52,500 nucleotides of DNA from positions 38,448,140-38,500,639 of the forward strand of contig NC_081411.1 of the NCBI RefSeq assembly GCF_030272615.1. Direction: 5' to 3'. Within the stretch, counting starts at the first letter, position 1. Every line of letters starts with the position of its first letter. Below, in pieces: positions 46,248 to 52,500 of this stretch. This stretch comes from Cryptomeria japonica (Eukaryota > Streptophyta > Pinopsida > Cupressales > Cupressaceae). A program made the translations under genes and the position numbers. The notes beneath the pieces were generated by a model. The model made no database searches, was not told the origin of the DNA, and saw only the letters and a program-made list of their open reading frames with translations.

Positions 46248-47819
46248 TGGACCATTATGGGTGGGGACAAGAATAGGTAAGAACAACCCACTTTTGATAA
46301 ATGGAAGAAAATTAAGGTGTGGCAGGAAATTGAAGATGGGGGAATGGTTCCCTTCTTGGAAAGACTCCATGGTCCTTCTCCTCTTCTCACGAAAAATGTT
46401 TGTCAACAGGTGGAAGAAAGGAGTTTTGAGGGCTTATGGTGTTGAATTTCAGGTGGATGAAACCCTAGTGGCTATGGTTATGGGTTTTGCTATGAATGGC
46501 ATAATTTTGTACAGAGACAAAAAAAAAGGGGAGGAAGACATGGCAATTTTTTTAATAAAGATAAGGAGTGTTTAAAAGTTAATAAAATGGCAGATGGTGG
46601 CTACAATAGAAAGGACCTAATGGCTACCTAGGAAGATATGGCCAAATTCATTATGAGGTAAATTACGCTTGATAGCAGATATGCCAGCACCTTTTTTTAT
46701 CATTTTACCATCTTCAATCACTTTAGGCATGGCAAAGTTATTTCGATTCCATTCTATCTGGTTTCTTCTTTGGAGAATAGTCTAGAAAAACTTGTTGAGA
46801 ATTTGAATAATCCGATCCTCCATGAAAGGCTTATTATGCTCATTATGGAGTACATCAGAGCCCATGAAGTTGTGCCTTCTCTCTCTGAGAAAGGCCAACT
46901 CCCTAATACTGATGTTCAAGATGTCTTTGATACAGATATGGAGATGGAGGATAGTGGGAGTGCCAAACCTCTTGTTGACCCTGATTACAAGCCGGTTGAA
47001 GAGGGTGAGATGTTAGTCACTCCTGAAACCTATGGCAGGAAGAACTCCCTAGATGGGCTGCAAGTAAATATAAATCGACTAGCAAGATGGTTTCTCAAAC
47101 TGAGCCCCATTCCAAAAAGAAGAAGTTGGTTGCTAAAGACCATGGTCCCAAGTCCTTGGACCAGGAAATCAAATTGGACATCCCTCTTCATATCTTGAAG
47201 GAGAAGATGGGGACTCTACCTAAAGATGTGGATAGTGGCTTACAAAAGGAAATTAATCTGATGAATCTGGTGATGGAAGTGACTAGAAGCTAGGAGAACT
47301 ATTGGAAGTGGTTGGGGAAGGAGATTGACATCCTCAAAGATGGTATTAAGGAGATAAGTGATATCTTCATTGATTTGCCTAAACCTAACAAAATGGACAA
47401 GCTCATGATCATGACCTAGAAGCTTTCCCATGATGTGGAGGTTATGAAATGTAATCATGAGAAAAGAATTGAGAAGGTTGACTAGTCTATGGAGGATATC
47501 AATAATAACCTTAAGAATCTGGTAGACATAAGCAAGGAGGCCATGATAAATAGTATGGAGGGGCTAGAAAAGATCAATGCCATGGTGGTGGAGTACAGAT
47601 CCAATCCTATTGACATGATTATCCTAGTGACAGTAACAGAAAGAAAGAACTGGGCGGTGAAGATTTTGTTGTGGGTGGCAATAAAACTATGGGCCCTAGT
47701 TCTAGGACCAGAAGTAGGAGCAACAATAAGGGTACCTCTAGGTTCATTATGGAGGACTTGGAAGAAATCAACAAGGTTACCATCCAGAAGAACAAGGAGT
47801 TGGTTTACTTGCTTAATTG
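46248..47819 (+). pseudogene. Gag-like ORF of unknown family, frameshifted
   Basis: Frames change at least three times, but the sequence reads continuously. From about 46251: FDKWKKIKVWQEIEDGG and VPFLERLHGPSP. Then FVNRWKKGVLRAYGVEF and ETLVAMVMGFAMNG (frame from 46117). After a T-run indel near 46545: MADGGYNRKDLMAT, ITLDSRYASTFFYHF and HFRHGKVISIPFYL. Then an acidic linker (VFDTDMEMEDS, VEEGEMLV), a coiled-coil-like Lys/Glu/Ile region, and RFIMEDLEEINKVTIQKNKE to a TGA at about 47819. The layout of a globular N-terminal half and charged coiled C-terminal half suits a retroelement gag or ORF1 protein. I cannot name the family. Confidence 0.5.
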
Positions 47820-47987
47820 AGTGTTTGTTTGTGCTTTGTTTTGTTGCTCGTCATTTCTTTTTGCTTTTGAGATCAGTGTCGGGTGTTCCCCTATTTTTTC
47901 TATTGGTTTCTGTTTGGTTGGATGATGGCCAGTTTCTATAAAACTCTTGGTTCTGAGTCCATGTAAAACCCATTTATCTTAATCAAA

Positions 47988-48002
47988 AACAACTTACTAG
48001 AT
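47988..48002 (+). repeat. 15-bp target-site duplication, right
   Basis: AACAACTTACTAGAT, identical to 45840-45854, directly after the A-rich tail. Confidence 0.85.
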
Positions 48003-48728
48003 ATTGTGAAATTTTCATTGCTCGAATGAGTGAAGCAACTATAAGTGTCATCTCAAATTTGAACTATATACCATTAGAAGATGTGGTAAACGCTAGTAAT
48101 AGGAGTACTAAGAATCCAATGCTAATACTTCCACTAGAGTTTGAAGAGTTTACCTCAATCTCATGATTAACATTTCCATAAGGGCGTCATCTTGATGTTA
48201 TTATGAGTGTCTCAATCTTATCAAGATATATGGAATAGAGCACACAATTGATTCCATGAGAATAGAGTAATGGTAGTTCTAGAGAATAAATCTCAAGGAG
48301 TGTGAATCTTCTTCTTGTGAAAATAAGAAGGCTTTAACCCAAGGCAAACTTGCTAGAGGGATCCCTTAATACTAAGTGAGGGTAGACTACCAAAGGTTGT
48401 GCTAGTTCATGGAGGGCTCCTACTTGAAACCATAACTACCTCATCAAAGACAAGGATTAATGAGTTTGTAAACACACCAAATGCTTTTGCAAATTAAAGT
48501 TCCATTGATATGCACAACATCTTTCATGGGAAGAATGTTCTAAAAACCAATCCCCTTCTAAGTTGGTTCATTTATCAAAAAGACAAAAGAAATAGAATAT
48601 TAAGGAAGAATCTCCCAAATAAATTAATGTCACAAAAGTATCACATTCCTCAATTTTATGAATGGCATAAATGACCTAGTTCTCATAGAGAGAGAGACCT
48701 TGACTTTGGGTAGAAAGAAGAACTATCG
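48003..48728. other. No gene seen
   Basis: AT-rich; no coherent coding, repeat match or RNA gene. Confidence 0.5.
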
Positions 48729-50456
48729 TGTTGGCATTGAGTTGCCATTGATGTCCACCGGTATTGTAGGTTATTGATAGAGGGTGTAAACTGATATGAA
48801 GAAGATTGTACTGGCATAAAGAAGTATGTTCTGAGTTGACAGATGATATCAGTGACATGAGGTCAGATGCTACACATTCAGGAGTATGTTGGCACACTTG
48901 AAAAATAACCGGTAAGGCACAGACCGATATGAAGATTGGTTGGTTGTTTGTGATTAAGAGGAGGAATGTTGATGAATCACAACATCACCTAGTGAGCAGA
49001 ACAAAAAGAAGTGCATGAAGATATACCAAAAGGCGGGATGATTTGTCAGGTGGATGTACTACTGGTAAGAGTTGTTGTTTAGTATGATGGACACACCAGT
49101 AAGGGTTTGTACCAGTAGATGAGTTTTCCATTTGATCAAGTTAGAACTGACTTCTTTGTCAGTGAGTTTAATATATGCTAATGTGTCCTCTATGGGGCTA
49201 AGGTGGTAAACATGTAGGGGTCGATGAAATGTTCATCAACATGGTTGTCCGTGTAGTTGGTGGTCATTAAATAATAAAACCATAAATTATGGGATGATAT
49301 CTGACTAAGGTGGCTCAAGGAAGAATGGATGATAGAGAATGATCAGGCAATTTTTGGCACTATGATCGAGGTACAAAATCTGATTGTAGATTGACCTTCA
49401 GTTAGAAACAACTAGGTGAAATGAGGTCAACAAAGATCAAGCCTGCAATGCAGGGTGAAGGTTTCTATTTTTCGCAAACATGCATTGGATAAATAAAAAT
49501 GTGTATAGATGCATCTCCACAAGGCAAGTGAGCAATCCAAAGAAAATCAAATTCGATTGGATACGGATTTGGTTGAAGGAAAGAAATCCTAACCGCCTAA
49601 AGTTTGAATTTAGTTTTGGCAGAAAAACTTGTTTTTAAATATACAAGTTTAAATCGATGAGGCTCCTGCTGTGGAATCAAATGTGATGATTCTGGTAAAT
49701 GAAAGAGAGATAGAAAAGATTGTTTGAGTGAAAAACAAGAAAATTCTAAGTGACTGTGTGTTGAAGGTGAAACCGGTAAGGTTTGTGTGAACCTATAGTG
49801 AAGAAACTGATAGAGACAGACCTTGCAAAGTGTGGGAAGATGTGAAGTGAATCCAACAGTCAATAGGAGAGAAGTTTCAAAAGAGTAGGGATCAGAAAAA
49901 AGGTTGTGTTGCAGTGTGTGTGGAGGTTTCACAGACCAGTAAAACCTTAACCAGTAGAGCAGAGTATTGGAAGGTTGAAAAACTTCATTCGCAACAGGGA
50001 ATCTATTTATGTATTTGAAATTCTCATATTGGCTTCACTAAGTAGGTGCTTAGTGCAGGTATTGTAGCTCCTTTGCGTTGTATCCTATAAATCAGTTAGG
50101 GGTTGGTTCTCCTTTGAGTCAGTACTCATAAACCGAGGGTTGGTGCTCCTTGGGTTGGTTCCCTAAAATTGTAATCAAGTATTTTTCACTGTGAGGCTGG
50201 ATTGGAGTAGAAGATCTCCAACAACTATTCTCACTGATGTTTTTACCACATTAGGTTTTCCTTGTATATCTATTGTTATGTGATGCATTCTTGTGTATGT
50301 TTTTTTTTATGTTTTATTAATTAATTTCACACACTTAGTTTGCATAGTTTGTCTTACCGGTCAACACTCTGTTTGTTTCATACTATGCTGGTATATCCCT
50401 GGTTAAAAGAAAAAGTGTTAAATTTCTAATTCAACCCCCTCTCAATTATTCCAGCA
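48729..50456 (+). mobile_element. Solo LTR, copy B (1.7 kb, copia-like)
   Basis: It starts TGTTGGCATTGAGTTGCC and ends TTATTCCAGCA, imperfect inverted termini. No PBS follows and no internal region is attached, so it is a solo LTR. The left flank TATCG (48724-48728) and right flank TGTTG (50457-50461) can both derive from CGTCG, the right flank of copy A (2909-2913), by CpG decay; this would be its target duplication. The 49597-49932 minus-strand ORF inside it is a shadow. Confidence 0.72.
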
Positions 50457-51608
50457 TGTTGCACAAGAATTTTGTGTGAGGCAACAAATATCCCAGGCCA
50501 CATGATGGAAACCCTTTTGGTCAATGGAATAATCCTAGATAAAATCATAGACAGGCTTCTCAAGCTTCATATAAGAGGCTTTAGAAGGCACCAAGCAAGA
50601 GTAATAATAAACATGAGTGGCTATAGGAATTTAGGAGAAAAACTATAATTTTTTGATGACAGAAAAACATAGTAATCAACTATGTAATTTACTTCTTAAT
50701 TTCGGTACAACGTGAAATAACGTTTAATTAATTAATTCATTAAATTATAATATTTAATTAGTATAATTCATTTGTTTCTATAAATTTATGTATAGGCTAA
50801 GAGTTGAAAGTTCGGTCCCAATTATTACCCAATAGAAATGGGTGCTTGTTTTGCTTCTTGAGTCTGATCCATGAATGAAACGGGTGCATGTTTTCAAAAA
50901 CGTGTGCTCATTTTGGTTTGGACCCCCGAAGAAAAATGGGCATGCGATTTGTACCCAATTTTAACAAATTGGGTGCCGAATTTGTAAAAAAAGGGGGGCC
51001 CGTTTTGTAAATGTATTTAAAATTTATTTTTACACATTTTTTCCTCATTTTCACTGTTTAAAAAATGGCTAAGTGATTTCAAGAAGCACATGTGCTCACT
51101 TTTCAGCTTGCCAGCCAACCCCCTAGACCATTTTTTTCCTCCTTCTATGTACGCACCTTTGCTTTTTTAATATTTTTTATTATTATTTTTTTAAAAACAT
51201 GTTAATTTATCGTCATTTTTTTATTCTAGCAAGTAGGTTAAAATTTTTAAGTTTGAAAAATGTTTTTGTTTAATAGTGCAACAAATTTATTTAATTTTAT
51301 GTTTAAAATAGTTGTTTCTAGTTTTCAAATATTGTAGAAAACATGAAAAATAAAAAATGGTTAAAACTGAAAACCCTAGGTAGAAAATAAAAAGAAACAT
51401 GTAAATGAACAATAAACCCTAGATAGAAAATAAACATACAATAAACCCTAGATAGAAAACAAACGAACAATAAACCCTAGACAAAAAACAAACGAACAAT
51501 AAACTCTAGACAAAAAACAAACGAACAATACACCCTAGAAAAAAAATGAACAATGAACCCTAGATAGAAAACAAATAATAAACTATAGATAGAAATTGAA
51601 CAATAACC
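50457..51608. repeat. Shared flank downstream of LTR copy B
   Basis: Matches 2909-3718, with about 340 additional bases (50965-51307, T-rich with a GGGGGGCCC stretch) that copy A lacks. It ends in the minisatellite. Confidence 0.7.
51371..51608. repeat. Minisatellite with telo-box-like core, copy B
   Basis: The same degenerate AACAATAAACCCTAGA units as at 3480-3715, about eight or nine copies. Confidence 0.65.
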
Positions 51609-51612
51609 CCCC

Positions 51613-51633
51613 GTATCTCTCTCTCTCTCTCTG

Positions 51634-51671
<38 letters not shown>
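51613..51671. repeat. (TC)n microsatellite
   Basis: About 58 bases of TC with a few TG interruptions; half the length of the counterpart at 3716. Confidence 0.95.
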
Positions 51672-51674
<3 letters not shown>

Positions 51675-52500
51675 TGATGATATTGAAGATGATAAATTTG
51701 ACCTCCTTGACCCAATCTATACCATTAACATTCAATTAAAAATCACTATGCCAATATATTGGAGTATAAAAGAGCCAAAGGATCTTGAAACAAAAACCTC
51801 CATAGTCCTAAAAAGCAACCAAATCTAGCGTGCAAAGAAGAAGACTAAGACAAAAATAAGTATAGAGAAACCCCAGTCAAGTAGGAGCATCCTTGTTGAG
51901 GATAGTTCCAACTCTTTCTTGATATATATCCACATAAAGAGAAAGTAGGGATAGAGAAGAGCCTCTAAAAAAGAAAATTCGTACAGAAGACTTGTGGGGA
52001 TGATCCACCCACTGAGAATAGAGTGGAGGAAAAAACATTGAAGGACAAGAAGAAAGGAAAATAGAAAGACAATGAAAGGTAACAAGAAATAGAGGACATC
52101 AATATTGATTCATTTAGAGAATAGCGAGATCCCTCTCAAAATGTGATCTAGAAAACTACCTTGAAGGGTAAAAATCCTGCTTCTTTTATCTTCAATTTGC
52201 AGAATATAACCAAGACATCGCCATTTAGGATAACCCTACATTTTTCATCACTTGAATCTTAGTCAAATACTTAAACTACTGGTACTACTTACTTCCCTTG
52301 ATGATTAGAAAATACTGTTCGTAATAAGAGAAAAAAAGTACTTTTCAATTTTCCTAAAGGCAATATTGGAGGGCAATTCTGGCAAAGATCACCTAAACCT
52401 AAAAAAATGAAAACTACATCAAGGATGATGATGGATAGTGGTCATGAGAACCTATATGTAGAAATTCCAGTTGTCACCTAAGCACTAAAAAACTACAAAG
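51672..52500. other. No gene assigned
   Basis: Purine-rich, AT-rich. A plus-strand stretch at about 52140-52480 has coding-like pieces (NPASFIFNLQNITKTSPF; KGNIGGQFWQRSPKPKKM) with stops between; possibly a decayed retroelement ORF, not identified. The minus-strand ORF at 51825-52085 is hydrophobic only because of the purine-rich complement. Confidence 0.35.

Larger units (their letters stand above)
45855..47987 (+). mobile_element. 5'-truncated non-LTR-type insertion
   Basis: 2.13 kb between perfect 15-bp duplications. The left end starts inside an RNase H domain, as expected of 5' truncation; the right end is 'atcttaatcaaaa', a short A-rich tail. Between them are the RNase H end, a joining region (DLIKVLRKWFPFDFPI) and a gag-like ORF, then T-rich 3' sequence. 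RNase H followed by a gag-like ORF is not the usual LINE order, so the copy may derive from a read-through or chimeric transcript. Confidence 0.72.

Overview
This window looks like nuclear DNA from a land plant with a large, repeat-rich genome; a gymnosperm (conifer) is the best guess, but no taxon is fixed. The evidence is the very low gene density, AT-rich sequence, many old nested LTR retrotransposons, long CT/GA and ATT microsatellites, and recurrent CGA-to-TGA decay as expected of methylated DNA. No rRNA, tRNA gene or CRISPR array was seen.

Only one gene looks intact: a plant-type short-chain dehydrogenase/reductase (SDR110C-like) at 36545-37623, read here as two exons with a 248-bp intron. 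The longest ORF (ATG at 36673) starts inside that intron. A decayed partial second copy lies downstream in the same direction (38880-44480). It has been split by a complete small LTR retrotransposon (39042-42217) and by a second roughly 2-kb insertion.

Layout. 1-1438: end of a proline-rich ORF and unrecognised sequence. 1439-3840 and 48729-51671: two copies of one repeat, a long LTR followed by a shared flank with a minisatellite and a (TC)n tract. 4875-13475: a structurally complete minus-strand LTR element with LTRs, PBS, PPT, gag and protease but no recognised RT/RNase H/integrase, matching the TR-GAG type of non-autonomous element; its leader carries five related GC-rich stem-loops. 13476-18315: AT-rich DNA with small coding remnants. 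18316-19930: 5' LTR, PBS and broken gag of a copia element. 19931-35232: a Ty3/gypsy graveyard with two 4.7-kb direct copies of a deletion derivative (LTR head, integrase tail, PPT, 3' LTR) and minus-strand gag-side remnants between them. 35233-38879: low-copy DNA around the SDR gene. 45840-48002: a non-LTR-type insertion with a perfect 15-bp target duplication, holding a truncated RNase H followed by a gag-like ORF.

The elements do not form a pathway. The SDR is the only likely host function; everything else records successive insertions, duplications and CpG decay. Positions were read by eye, and homology calls rest on visible motifs and direct comparison within the window, not on searches.
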